The position numbers and the translations under genes were made by a program. The notes beneath the pieces were generated by a model. It searched no databases. It saw only the letters and a list, made by a program, of their open reading frames with translations, and was not told where the DNA came from. From positions 1-11,361 of the forward strand of contig JAUNUE010000041.1 in assembly GCA_030538335.1 (NCBI GenBank): DNA of 11,361 nucleotides, written 5' to 3'. Positions 6,724-11,361 of the stretch are shown one piece after another (position 1 is the stretch's first letter; every line of letters begins with the position of its first letter). This DNA comes from Allobrachymonas sp. (GTDB taxonomy: Bacteria; Pseudomonadota; Gammaproteobacteria; Burkholderiales; Burkholderiaceae_C).

Positions 6724-6975
6724 ATGACAAACCCAACAGCACAGACTGCCCCTGCCCCTGTCGGTGAAGCATCACAGGATGATGTACGCCCAGCGCTCGA
6801 ACTGCTGCGGGAACAGTGGACGGACGTACATGAACTTATCGCCGCCATGCGGGAGATCGTGACAGAGAACGATACTGCACTGCTCCGATTGCTTGACATG
6901 GCATGGAGCAAGCAGAAAAACAAAAAGTACATCAATGCCGTAAGCAAACATTTCGGTATGGATGCAGTTATTTGA
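6724..6975 (+). CDS. Cassette protein 1 (83 aa), paralogue family of unknown function
   Basis: First of three tandem small genes that share a C-terminal core of about 55-60 residues. Here the core is residues 26-83: TDVHELIAAMRE (33-44), then RLLDMA (55-60) and HFGMD (76-80). The first 25 residues are Pro/Ala-rich and likely disordered. The ATG at 6724 has AGGAGA with 8 bases of spacing. No signal peptide or membrane segment is visible; the protein looks cytosolic and mostly helical. The gene lies directly downstream of the strong rightward promoter and its hairpin leader, 29 bases ahead of the second cassette gene. I do not recognise the family, and no catalytic residues stand out, so a binding or inhibitor role is more likely than an enzyme. 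Confidence 0.8.
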   Translation: MTNPTAQTAPAPVGEASQDDVRPALELLREQWTDVHELIAAMREIVTENDTALLRLLDMAWSKQKNKKYINAVSKHFGMDAVI

Positions 6976-7004
6976 ATCGATCGTAAATTACAGGAGGTCA
7001 CATC

Positions 7005-7280
7005 ATGGCAATCAAACCTGCAGCGGCTACCCTTGTGTCAACAGACGCCAAATCTTCGGAGGTGACGAAAGGAGCCGCGGGTGTCGCATTTGAAAGCGTG
7101 GTCGAGCAGGCATCAGATGTGCATGCGCTTGCGGCCGCCGCACGAAACTACTTTTATGAGGATGGCGATTACGACATCGAGATGATCCGCAAGCTGCTGG
7201 ACATGGCGTTGCGCCGGTCGATCAGTAGTGAGCACCTTGCCATTGTGGGCGAATATTTTGGCGTTGACGCGAACTTTTAA
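7005..7280 (+). CDS. Cassette protein 2 (91 aa), paralogue family of unknown function
   Basis: Second member of the tandem family. Core segments are SDVHALAAAAR (37-47), KLLDMA (63-68) and YFGVD (84-88), with the same order and spacing as protein 1. The segment between the first two carries a small acidic insert (YEDGDYD at about 51-57). The N-terminal 28 residues are low-complexity and unlike the other two members. The ATG at 7005 has a near-perfect AGGAGGT 6 bases upstream, so this may be the best-translated gene of the set. It starts 29 bases after gene 1 and ends 20 bases before gene 3, consistent with one operon. The function is unknown; the similarity to proteins 1 and 3 is the main information available. 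Confidence 0.8.
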   Translation: MAIKPAAATLVSTDAKSSEVTKGAAGVAFESVVEQASDVHALAAAARNYFYEDGDYDIEMIRKLLDMALRRSISSEHLAIVGEYFGVDANF

Positions 7281-7300
7281 TTTGAATAGAGGCTACCAAC

Positions 7301-7609
7301 ATGGAAACTTCAACAGCATCCCCAATCTCTCGGATTGAAAACGAAAAAGGCCGCGTGCAAACAAGCGAGCTTGCAAAATCAACCAAAGAGGTATCCAAGT
7401 TCGACGCGTGCTGCGCGTTCAATTTGATGGTGGAAAAACATCACAACGAATTTGCGCTTTTGTCGGCAATCCGCGACCGTGTTCCCCCTAATGATCTGGT
7501 CACATACAGGTTAATTGATATTCTTTGGTACCAAATGGGCGACATCCCCGGTCTATATGCGTTGGGCAGGTATTTCGATGTCGATATCAATGAAAAAGCT
7601 GAAGCATGA
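7301..7609 (+). CDS. Cassette protein 3 (102 aa), most diverged paralogue
   Basis: Third member of the tandem family and the most diverged. The aligned core runs NEFALLSAIRD (49-59), RLIDIL (70-75) and YFDVD (91-95), keeping the hydrophobic pattern and the Arg, Leu, Asp and Phe positions seen in proteins 1 and 2. It has a longer N-terminus (about 37 residues, charged) and a Cys pair (Cys37, Cys38) absent from the others, plus a short EKAEA tail. The ATG at 7301 has GAGG 9 bases upstream. A rho-independent terminator begins about 23 bases after the stop, so this is the last gene of the operon. Function unknown. Confidence 0.78.
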   Translation: METSTASPISRIENEKGRVQTSELAKSTKEVSKFDACCAFNLMVEKHHNEFALLSAIRDRVPPNDLVTYRLIDILWYQMGDIPGLYALGRYFDVDINEKAEA

Positions 7610-7631
7610 TCACCGTGTGATGCTTGCCAGC

Positions 7632-7656
7632 AGCCCGGCTTCGCGCCGGGTTTTTT
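7632..7656 (+). terminator. Rho-independent terminator of the paralogue cassette
   Basis: A perfect 6-bp GC stem CCCGGC/GCCGGG (7634-7639, 7645-7650) with loop TTCGC, extendable by A-T and G-T pairs at its base, is followed directly by six T residues and a second run of T at 7661. This is the clearest terminator in the window and separates the three-gene cassette from the 136-aa gene downstream. Confidence 0.88.
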
Positions 7657-7669
7657 GGCTTTTTCGTAA

Positions 7670-7679
7670 CTGCACAAAT
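7670..7679 (+). promoter_or_regulatory. Third operator-like copy CTGCACAAAT
   Basis: CTGCACAAAT matches the divergent-promoter repeat CTGCACAGAT at 9 of 10 positions and lies 13 bases upstream of the next gene's start codon, overlapping its leader. It suggests that the same regulator also acts on the 136-aa gene. A promoter here is weak at best (TTGGCT at 7655, ATTTAG at 7678). Confidence 0.35.
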
Positions 7680-7692
7680 TTAGGGGGGAATC

Positions 7693-8103
7693 ATGAACTT
7701 CACAGAATACAAGTTCGACAAGGACTACATCAAGGAACTGGTGGCAGAGCGTGCCGCTAATTTGCGTGCCAATCGAGGGTTTTCAAACCTGCTTGGCTTC
7801 GGCCTTGGTGTGGTGGCAGATCGGCTGCAAAAAGACCGCCGCCGCTATCGCGATTACGGGCCCTGGTGGCCAGCCTTGAAAGAGGTTATGAATCGCAACG
7901 GCTACACGCTTGGCAACCAGTCTGATCCGCTCATTGCGAGCGCGTACCGCTTTGATGAAGACGTGGAAACAATGATTGCTGCCGACGAGTTCAGGACGGC
8001 CTACCTGAAGTCCAACATTGTGTACACCAACGAGTTCATTCTCGATGGCGAAACCGGCGAAAACTGGGTGCTTTACGATGAGGATATGGAGGTGCCAATG
8101 TAG
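7693..8103 (+). CDS. Hypothetical protein, 136 aa
   Basis: I do not recognise this protein. The ATG at 7693 has AGGGGGG a few bases upstream. The N-terminal half is basic and helical (KDYIKELVAERAANLRAN at 10-27, DRLQKDRRRYRDYGPWWPAL at about 43-62); the C-terminal third is acidic and beta-like (YTNEFILDGETGENWVLYDE), ending EDMEVPM. There is no signal peptide or transmembrane helix; the glycine-rich NLLGFGLGVV (32-41) is too short to span a membrane. The gene sits after a strong terminator, so it is either a separate unit or expressed by read-through, and it is convergent with terS, whose stop lies 65 bases away. The basic-then-acidic layout would suit a nucleic-acid or capsid-component binder, but this is only a guess. 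Confidence 0.75.
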   Translation: MNFTEYKFDKDYIKELVAERAANLRANRGFSNLLGFGLGVVADRLQKDRRRYRDYGPWWPALKEVMNRNGYTLGNQSDPLIASAYRFDEDVETMIAADEFRTAYLKSNIVYTNEFILDGETGENWVLYDEDMEVPM

Positions 8104-8104
8104 G

Positions 8105-8146
8105 TCTAAGGAGAAATTTAAAGCAATTGCAATTCTCTGCCTTAGA
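8105..8146. other. Hairpin between convergent genes
   Basis: TCTAAGG (8105-8111) pairs with CCTTAGA (8140-8146), and the stem continues through AGAAATT/AATTCTC with a small bulge. A palindrome GCAATTGC (8123-8130) sits in the loop. It lies between the stops of the 136-aa gene and terS and may terminate both, although neither side has a U-tract. The left arm contains AGGAGAAATT, identical to the ribosome-binding region of cassette gene 1 at 6710-6719. Confidence 0.45.
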
Positions 8147-8168
8147 TACTTGGCTCATTTAGTGCTCT

Positions 8169-8750
8169 TCATACTTTGCGGCCACCATCGCCATCAAGCA
8201 GGCCGCGTTCATCCAAAATTGCCTGTTGCCGCTCGTGTGCGCGCCTCATAGCGTCGTCATACACACCGGCTAACTCACCAATATCGCCCACATTGATATC
8301 AGCTTCCACGCGGTCACGCCATGATTCTGGCTGGCGGTTTTTCAGCCAAAAGATCATTGAAGCAGGATCAGGTGGGTAGTGTTTTTCGATGGGCGTAATG
8401 GTCACCTCCCCTTGATAATTGCTGATATGCGTATCTGGATGAGAGTAGCCCGTGGCCCGCTTGAAGAGCGCTTCGGCCACACGCGCATCCGCCACATCCT
8501 TGCCCCTTTTTATGGACTCAAGAAATGCGGGATACACCTTCTTCCAAGTGTTGATGGTCTGCTCGCTCACCTCGAAAAAATTACCCAGTTGCGCGTCGGT
8601 AGCGCCTAATAGCGTCAGCTTGTATGCTTGATCGGCATAATGCTCCCGGTACGAAGATGGCCGCCCCGGCCCGCGCTTTGCTGTGTTGCGCTTGACCTGT
8701 GCCTTGCTGGCAGGCTTGGATGGGCGAGATGGTTTACAGACCGCCACCAT
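8169..8750 (-). CDS. Phage terminase small subunit-like protein (orphan TerS)
   Basis: Terminase small subunits recognise the pac or cos site and hand viral DNA to the large subunit for packaging. This 193-aa protein has a Lys/Arg-rich N-terminus with a GRPSSY motif (29-34), a helix-turn-helix at about 49-71 (LLGATDAQLGNFFEVSEQTIN), then SIKRGK, AEALFKRATGYSHPD at about 92-106 and KHYPPDPASMIFWLKNRQP at about 123-141. These are hallmark segments of phage TerS proteins of this type. No large terminase, portal or capsid gene accompanies it, as in phage satellites that carry their own TerS to redirect helper packaging. The start codon (ATG, 8750) lies inside the truncated integrase reading frame, with AAGGG 7 bases upstream, so the first few residues (MVAVCKP) may be the product of a deletion joint. 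Function as TerS is likely; a satellite role is inferred. Confidence 0.85.
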   Translation of the reverse strand: MVAVCKPSRPSKPASKAQVKRNTAKRGPGRPSSYREHYADQAYKLTLLGATDAQLGNFFEVSEQTINTWKKVYPAFLESIKRGKDVADARVAEALFKRATGYSHPDTHISNYQGEVTITPIEKHYPPDPASMIFWLKNRQPESWRDRVEADINVGDIGELAGVYDDAMRRAHERQQAILDERGLLDGDGGRKV

Positions 8751-8820
8751 CGGCGCGCCCTTCGAATCGTTCCCCAGCCCTGATCCAAGCGCGAATTTGT
8801 ACGTCTGAAAGTTTGCCCAT
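8734..8820 (-). pseudogene. Truncated tyrosine integrase, N-terminal 28 codons
   Basis: From the ATG at 8820 the frame reads MGKLSDVQIRAWIRAGER, then FEGRADGGGL and a TAA. This matches the beginning of DUF4102-type tyrosine integrases (LTDxxIRAWIKAG ... DGGGLYL), in which the arm-binding N-terminal domain follows. The frame stops where the family would continue with Tyr-Leu: GGTCTGTA is intact and the next base makes a stop. Neither the rest of this domain nor the catalytic domain with its R-H-R-Y residues occurs anywhere in the window. Its position, just inside the yicC-proximal end, with GGGTACAA sites immediately upstream, is where an integrase gene of such an element is expected. A deletion joining it to terS is the simplest explanation. 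Confidence 0.72.
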
Positions 8821-8834
8821 GAGAGGTCTTGCCC

Positions 8835-8876
8835 TTTGTACCCGTGATTTCAGGGTATTTTCGTTACGGGTACAAA
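8835..8876. repeat. Inverted repeat upstream of the integrase remnant
   Basis: TTTGTACCCGT (8835-8845) and ACGGGTACAAA (8866-8876) are a perfect 11-bp inverted repeat with a 20-base interval. It includes an inverted third copy of the GGGTACAA element and lies 15 bases upstream of the integrase remnant's start, a place suited to integrase self-regulation or an arm-site array. Confidence 0.55.
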
Positions 8877-8887
8877 AAGGGGTACAA
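8868..8887 (+). repeat. Right pair of GGGTACAA repeats (putative integrase arm sites)
   Basis: GGGTACAA occurs at 8868-8875 and 8880-8887, separated by AAAG. Length, spacing and orientation are the same as in the left pair at 5635-5654. In a circular form of the element the two pairs would flank a single attachment core, the usual layout of attP. Confidence 0.55.
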
Positions 8888-8983
8888 GGAAACAGCTTGA
8901 TGTTGTGGTGCCCCATGATAGCTCATGAAACATAAAAATCAAGTATTTACATGGGGTTGGACGATTTATATGCTTTTTTGATC

Positions 8984-9003
8984 CGTCCTGAAACGTCCTG
9001 AAA
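8984..9003. repeat. Perfect 10-bp tandem duplication next to yicC stop
   Basis: CGTCCTGAAA is repeated twice without a gap, ending two bases before the yicC stop codon (TAA, 9008-9006). Its position directly at the island's right boundary suggests a binding site for a recombination factor or a scar; the function is unknown. Confidence 0.5.
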
Positions 9004-9005
9004 TG

Positions 9006-9026
9006 TTACTCAATATTTTGCACCTG
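9006..9026 (-). repeat. Right att-like repeat (3' end of yicC)
   Basis: The last seven codons of yicC, including the stop (encoding QVQNIE), are the intact copy of the direct repeat found near gmk at 5571-5553. Integrases that target the 3' end of a gene usually carry matching sequence that restores the reading frame, which fits the complete YicC C-terminus here. Confidence 0.6.
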
Positions 9027-9965
9027 CTCGCGCATCTGCTCGATCAGGATTTTCATGTCCATCGCCAATTGCGTGGTTTGCAGGCTGCCGGATTTGGAGC
9101 CGAGCGTGTTGGCTTCGCGGTGCAGCTCCTGCATCAAAAAGTCCAGCCGCTTGCCCATTTCACCGCCCTTTTCAAGCAAGGCGTCTACAGCATCCAGATG
9201 GGCCTGCAGGCGCACCAGCTCCTCGCCCACATCGATCCGCAGCGCGTAAGCCGTCGCTTCGGACAGGGCGCGTTCCTGCGCGCGCTCGTGCAGGTCGGGC
9301 GCATGGTCTGATGTTGCTGTGGCTGTTTGTTGCAACGCTGCTTGCCAGCGCTCCAGAAAACGCTGTCGCTGCTGTTCTACCAGTTGCGGCAGCAGCGGCT
9401 GGATGTGTTGGCACAACTCGCGCAAGGCACTGGTATTGCTGCGCAGACTGGCGGCAAGCTGCTCGCCCTCGGTACGGCGTGCGGCCTGAAACTGTTCCAG
9501 TGTTTGCTGCATGCAGTGCAACACCCATTTGTCAAAGGCTTCGTTCTGGGGCAGCAGCTCTGACGGCGGCGTGTGCGACAGGCGCAGCACATCAGCCACC
9601 GTCAGGGGCTGCGCCTGGGGCAGCCAGGTGAGGATGCGGTCTTGCAGGTTTGCCAGTTGCTGCATCACCCCAGGTTCTGCCTGGGCCAGGCGATTGGCGG
9701 GTGTACGGGGCTGGTGCAGATGGGCGCGCAGCTCGACTTTGCCGCGTTTCAAGGTACGCTGCACCGTTTCGCGCAGCGACGTCTCCAGCGCACGCAGTTC
9801 TTCGGGTAGTTTGAATGCCACGTCCAGAAAGCGGCTGTTCACGCCGCGCAATTCCAGCGTCAGTTCGCAGGCGGGGGGCGTCTCAGGTGTGACTTTTTCC
9901 GCATCGACAGGTTCAGTGTAGGAAAAATGCAAACATGCGTATCCTGTCATGCTGTAAACTGGCAT
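9006..9965 (-). CDS. yicC: YicC family endoribonuclease-like protein
   Basis: YicC proteins are conserved bacterial stress-associated proteins reported to have endoribonuclease activity; the exact role in this group is not settled. The product is 319 aa from the ATG at 9965. SMTGYA (5-10), RGVNSRFLD (40-48) and RGKVE (74-78) mark the N-terminal YicC domain; HREANTLGSKS and the terminal EQMREQVQNIE mark the C-terminal DUF1732 domain. Compared with the E. coli protein there is an acidic, proline-containing insert of about 15 residues after residue 15, a modest lineage variation. I chose 9965 because MPVYSMTGYA matches the family start and GGGGA lies 6 bases upstream; an in-frame TTG at 10001 is less likely. 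The gene is divergent from the kinase at 10044, and gmk, expected just downstream, is displaced by the island. Confidence 0.93.
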   Translation of the reverse strand: MPVYSMTGYACLHFSYTEPVDAEKVTPETPPACELTLELRGVNSRFLDVAFKLPEELRALETSLRETVQRTLKRGKVELRAHLHQPRTPANRLAQAEPGVMQQLANLQDRILTWLPQAQPLTVADVLRLSHTPPSELLPQNEAFDKWVLHCMQQTLEQFQAARRTEGEQLAASLRSNTSALRELCQHIQPLLPQLVEQQRQRFLERWQAALQQTATATSDHAPDLHERAQERALSEATAYALRIDVGEELVRLQAHLDAVDALLEKGGEMGKRLDFLMQELHREANTLGSKSGSLQTTQLAMDMKILIEQMREQVQNIE

Positions 9966-10001
9966 CGCGATCCCCACTGTCGGCGGTAAATAAAGCACCA
10001 A

Positions 10002-10007
10002 AGTATA
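10002..10007 (-). promoter_or_regulatory. Possible -10 box of yicC
   Basis: TATACT on the minus strand, 36 bases before the yicC start, is a good sigma70 -10 hexamer, but the -35 region 17 bases upstream (GCTGAA) is poor. In the 78-base divergent gap I see no stronger candidate for yicC, and no convincing promoter for the kinase. Confidence 0.35.
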
Positions 10008-10043
10008 GCTTTGCTGCTTGACTTTTCAGCCTTGTATCTGTTT

Positions 10044-11084
10044 ATGTCTGCTGCAGCCCCGCCCAAAACCAAGCCAGCGCCATTGCCTCCGCAGTCGATG
10101 GTGGGTGGCTACCAGATCGTGCAGCAGATTGCCTCGGGCGGATTTGGCTTGGTCTACAAGGCCATCGATGACAAAGGGCGCCTGGTGGCCATCAAGGAGT
10201 ACATGCCCGCAGCTCTTTGCACCCGCGCCGAAGGCGAGAAGGCGCCCGTCATCCAGCAGGAAAAAATTTCCCTATACCGCCTGGGGCTGAAAAGTTTCTT
10301 TGAAGAAGGCCGCGCTCTGGCGCAGATTTCGCACGGGTCGGTGGTGCGTGTGCTCAATTTCTTCCGCGAGAACGAAACTGTTTACATGGTGATGAACCTG
10401 CTCGAAGGTGCTTCGCTGCAGGACTTTGTGCTGATTGCCCGCTCGTTGAAAAAGCCGCGCATCTTCCACGAAGCCACCATCTATTCGCTGTTTGAAGAAG
10501 TGCTGACTGGCCTGCGCGTGGTACACCAGTACCGCATGCTGCACCTCGACATCAAGCCGGCCAACATCTTCATCACCAACCAGGACAAGGCGGTGCTGAT
10601 TGATTTTGGCGCCGCGCGCGAAGTCATCAACCACGAGATCAATTTTGTGCGCCCCATGTACACGCCCGGCTTTGCTGCGCCCGAAATGTACCGCCGCAAA
10701 GGCGAACTGGGGCCTTGGACTGACATTTATGCCATTGGCGCGTGCATGTTTGTGACCATGCTGGGCTACCCGCCCAATGCCGCGCCGCAGCGGCTCGAAA
10801 AAGACCGGCTGAGCCTGGCGCTGTCGAAAATGCGCAAGGTTTACTCCGACAGTCTGATCGAAATGGTGGAGTGGTGCATGGCGCTGGATCCGCTGGCGCG
10901 GCCCCAGTCGGTGCACGCGCTGGTCAAGGAAATGGAGTTGGAGATAGGGGGCGCATCGGGTGGTGGTGCGCTTGCAAGAGCAGGGAACAGGGGGGCGGCC
11001 CGCGCAGCGGGATCGTCTGATCAGGATACGGCGCGCAAGGAATCTGCCCTCTCGCGCCTTTTGCAGCCAGGAAGCCGTTCATGA
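10044..11084 (+). CDS. Serine/threonine protein kinase (Hanks type, non-RD)
   Basis: A cytosolic eukaryotic-like kinase of 346 aa. The glycine-rich loop IASGGFGLVY is at 29-38, the ATP-binding Lys51 lies in VAIKEYMP, FFEEGRAL (85-92) offers the helix-C glutamate, the catalytic loop is HLDIKPAN (167-174, Asp169), DFG is at 187-189 and APE at 212-214. The Arg of the usual HRD motif is replaced by Leu (HLD), making it a non-RD kinase that may not need activation-loop phosphorylation. The C-terminal 45 residues are Gly/Ala/Arg-rich and probably disordered; there is no transmembrane helix or sensor domain. The ATG at 10044 was chosen over an in-frame TTG at 10011; neither has a clear Shine-Dalgarno. 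Its stop overlaps the next gene's start (ATGA), so the kinase and the PP2C phosphatase are probably translationally coupled and act as a writer/eraser pair. Substrates are unknown. Confidence 0.92.
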   Translation: MSAAAPPKTKPAPLPPQSMVGGYQIVQQIASGGFGLVYKAIDDKGRLVAIKEYMPAALCTRAEGEKAPVIQQEKISLYRLGLKSFFEEGRALAQISHGSVVRVLNFFRENETVYMVMNLLEGASLQDFVLIARSLKKPRIFHEATIYSLFEEVLTGLRVVHQYRMLHLDIKPANIFITNQDKAVLIDFGAAREVINHEINFVRPMYTPGFAAPEMYRRKGELGPWTDIYAIGACMFVTMLGYPPNAAPQRLEKDRLSLALSKMRKVYSDSLIEMVEWCMALDPLARPQSVHALVKEMELEIGGASGGGALARAGNRGAARAAGSSDQDTARKESALSRLLQPGSRS

Positions 11085-11361
11085 AATTCAATGTATTCCA
11101 GTTGAGCCGCGTGGGCGGTCGCAAGAACAACGAAGACCGCATGGGCTACTGCTACACGCGCGATGCCGCGCTGTTTGTGCTGGCTGACGGCATGGGGGGG
11201 CACAACGATGGCGAAATTGCCGCCCAGCTCGCGCTGCAGAGCATGGCCTCGCAATTCCAGCAGCAGGCCCGGCCTACGATCAAGAACCCCTCCGACTTTC
11301 TGGCCGACAGCCTGCTGACGGCGCACCACCAGATCCTGCGTTATGCGGGTGACAGGGGGTT
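11081..11361 (+). CDS. PP2C-type serine/threonine phosphatase (5' part)
   Basis: The first 93 codons of a PPM/PP2C metal-dependent phosphatase that continues beyond the window. RKNNEDR (14-20) and VLADGMGGHNDGE (33-45) are the first two PP2C motifs; Asp36 with the following Gly is a metal-binding position. The ATG at 11081 overlaps the kinase TGA (ATGA), which supports coupled translation. The protein probably removes phosphates placed by the adjacent kinase, by analogy with other bacterial kinase/PP2C pairs such as PpkA/PppA. The C-terminal motifs cannot be checked here. Confidence 0.93.
   Translation, partial: MKFNVFQLSRVGGRKNNEDRMGYCYTRDAALFVLADGMGGHNDGEIAAQLALQSMASQFQQQARPTIKNPSDFLADSLLTAHHQILRYAGDRG

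Larger units (their letters stand above)
5553..9026. mobile_element. Small integrase-deficient genomic island inserted at the yicC 3' end
   Basis: About 3.45 kb of accessory DNA separates yicC from gmk, which are adjacent in related betaproteobacteria. Its limits are set by an imperfect direct repeat: the last 21 bases of yicC (9026-9006, minus strand) and a similar copy at 5571-5553. Pairs of GGGTACAA lie inside both ends. Contents are a truncated integrase, a lone terminase small subunit, a small HTH protein, three mutually paralogous small genes and two orphans. No replication, capsid, tail, large terminase or full integrase gene is present. I infer a phage-satellite-like or decayed prophage-derived element, mobilised, if at all, by an integrase supplied in trans. 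Confidence 0.75.

Noticed and set aside
8105..8146. Integron attC site after the 136-aa gene
   Set aside because: The hairpin lacks the conserved attC core sites (GTTRRRY and RYYYAAC), and no similar element follows the other small genes.
8821..8916. Extension of the integrase remnant upstream to 8916
   Set aside because: The extra 32 residues translate the GGGTACAA repeat region and have no similarity to integrases; MGKLSDVQIRAW is the natural start.
10272..10916. A 214-codon minus-strand frame
   Set aside because: Antisense to the Ser/Thr kinase, whose kinase motifs are all in frame on the plus strand.

Overview
The window reads as a chromosomal segment of a betaproteobacterium, most likely Burkholderiales and probably Comamonadaceae. 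Evidence for this is the GC-rich coding style, a class I PHA synthase, the gmk-rpoZ-spoT order, a YicC protein ending EQMREQVQNIE, and a kinase/PP2C pair divergent from yicC. That order is familiar from this group. I cannot name the genus from sequence alone.

Layout. 1-5541 is core, all on the minus strand: phaC (PHA synthase, with its own terminator at 27-45), spoT (bifunctional (p)ppGpp synthetase/hydrolase), rpoZ (RNA polymerase omega) and gmk (guanylate kinase). 9006-11361 is core again: yicC on the minus strand, then a divergent plus-strand Ser/Thr kinase whose stop overlaps the start of a PP2C phosphatase that runs off the window.

Between gmk and yicC, which are normally neighbours, lies a compact foreign insert of about 3.45 kb (roughly 5553-9026). 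An imperfect copy of the last 21 bases of yicC occurs 12 bases upstream of the gmk start, so the insert is bracketed by att-like direct repeats and seems to have entered the 3' end of yicC while leaving that gene intact. Just inside each end is the same pair of 8-bp repeats, GGGTACAA-N4-GGGTACAA, with identical 12-bp period, which looks like integrase arm-type sites. Next to the yicC end, the first 28 codons of a tyrosine integrase survive (MGKLSDVQIRAWIRAGER...DGGGL) and then stop. The start codon of an orphan phage terminase small subunit gene lies inside this remnant.

Inside the insert, two divergent transcription units start from a single control region (6575-6624). It has two sigma70-like promoters whose -35 boxes overlap almost completely, and each spacer holds one copy of CTGCACAGAT. 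Leftward it drives a 72-aa helix-turn-helix/zinc-ribbon protein. Rightward, after a leader with two hairpins, it drives three small genes (83, 91 and 102 aa) that are diverged paralogues of one another and match no family I recognise. A strong terminator follows, then another operator-like copy and a 136-aa orphan gene, convergent with terS. A 109-aa orphan sits at the gmk end.

My overall reading is a small, integrase-deficient mobile element, plausibly a phage satellite or a decayed one. It has a terS without terL or structural genes, a regulator, a switch-like promoter and a cassette of unknown small proteins. The att-like repeats, arm-site pairs, paralogy and promoter geometry are directly visible; the satellite role is inference. 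No tRNA, rRNA, CRISPR array or insertion sequence was seen. No gene-free stretch exceeds 300 bases.
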